Assembly: GCA_030636485.1 (NCBI GenBank)
Contig: DAOVWV010000160.1
Span: 1 to 5,048, forward strand
Direction of reading: 5' to 3'
DNA: 5,048 bases
From: Methyloprofundus sp.
GTDB lineage: Bacteria > Pseudomonadota > Gammaproteobacteria > Methylococcales > Methylomonadaceae
The notes beneath the pieces were generated by a model. The model was not told the origin of the DNA. It made no database searches and saw nothing but the letters and a program-made list of their open reading frames with translations. The translations under genes were made by a program, and so were the position numbers. This document shows positions 4,868 to 5,048 of this stretch, in pieces (within the stretch, counting starts at the first letter, position 1; the number at the start of each line of letters is the position of its first letter).

Positions 4868-5048
4868 TTGAATATTTATGAACTAAAATCATTTGCGAAT
4901 AAGTACAATTTAAATTATTTCCGTGATGACCACACACCCGTTTTAATTACCCGTCAAAACAACAAGCCCGCCGTTCTTATTAGTTTAGAAGACTTTCATG
5001 CTTACGAAGAAACGGCTTACTTAATGGCTAGCCCTAAAAATGCACAGC
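4868..5048 (+). CDS. Phd/YefM-family antitoxin, N-terminal part, cut by the window edge
   Basis: The open frame reads DDHTPVLITRQNNKPAVLIS and continues SLEDFHAYEETAYLMASPKNAQ. This closely follows the YefM/Phd antitoxin pattern (DHxPxLITRQN, SLEDFxxxEETAYLxxSPxNA). These proteins bind DNA through their N-terminal half and neutralise a RelE/YoeB-type toxin through the C-terminal part. The EETAYL-SPxNA stretch points to the YefM branch, so a YoeB/RelE-like toxin gene would be expected just downstream, outside the window. The start is odd: an in-frame stop lies at 4862-4864, and the only usual start codon in frame before the conserved part is TTG 4868, which touches AGGAG (4863-4867) with no spacing. 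The well-placed ATG at 4878 is out of frame and meets a stop two codons later. The N-terminal helix region (LKSFANKYNLNYF) is also unlike typical members. Family identity is sure, start and intactness are not. Confidence 0.75.
   Translation, partial: MNIYELKSFANKYNLNYFRDDHTPVLITRQNNKPAVLISLEDFHAYEETAYLMASPKNAQ

Overview
The window holds two complete large genes, one small complete gene and two genes cut by the window edges. Between them lie non-coding gaps unusually rich in inverted repeats. The sequence looks bacterial, AT-leaning and Gram-negative: Shine-Dalgarno sites, Sec signal peptides ending in AxA, and a periplasmic or surface multiheme cytochrome c. The architecture of that cytochrome, together with the palindromic intergenic repeats, is reminiscent of gammaproteobacteria and in particular of methane oxidisers (Methylococcales). 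That assignment is an inference from style, not from a marker gene.

Layout. At 1-87 (minus) there is the probable start of a membrane protein that runs out of the window. At 88-289, a divergent intergenic region carries a perfect 23-bp-arm palindrome (101-155) and a second near-perfect hairpin (206-238). At 290-1465 (plus) is an M20D-family metal-dependent amidohydrolase with all expected metal ligands. It converges on the cytochrome gene, and a strong intrinsic terminator at 1484-1517 is oriented for the minus strand. At 1557-3839 (minus) is a 760-residue exported pentaheme cytochrome c. It has a glycine-rich N-terminus, two tandem beta-rich repeats of about 95 residues, five CXXCH haem sites, and a C-terminal domain with a TGHKLPSAYPSRR motif. 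At 3840-4349 there is a 510-bp gap with no convincing gene but three separate dyads, the last being a structured, about 100-bp REP/MITE-like repeat. At 4350-4727 (minus) is a 125-residue secreted protein of unknown function. At 4868-5048 (plus) is the N-terminal part of a Phd/YefM-type antitoxin, preceded by a palindrome that could be its operator. Its start codon is abnormal.

How the genes fit together. The amidohydrolase is a soluble enzyme of amide or acyl-amino-acid turnover and shows no link to the cytochrome beyond convergence. The secreted small protein and the cytochrome lie on the same strand and both are exported, but 510 bp with a hairpin-rich spacer makes a single operon unlikely. 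The antitoxin begins a separate toxin-antitoxin module. The best candidates for something undescribed are the architecture of the cytochrome, the small Cys-pair secreted protein beside it, and the cluster of intergenic palindromes.
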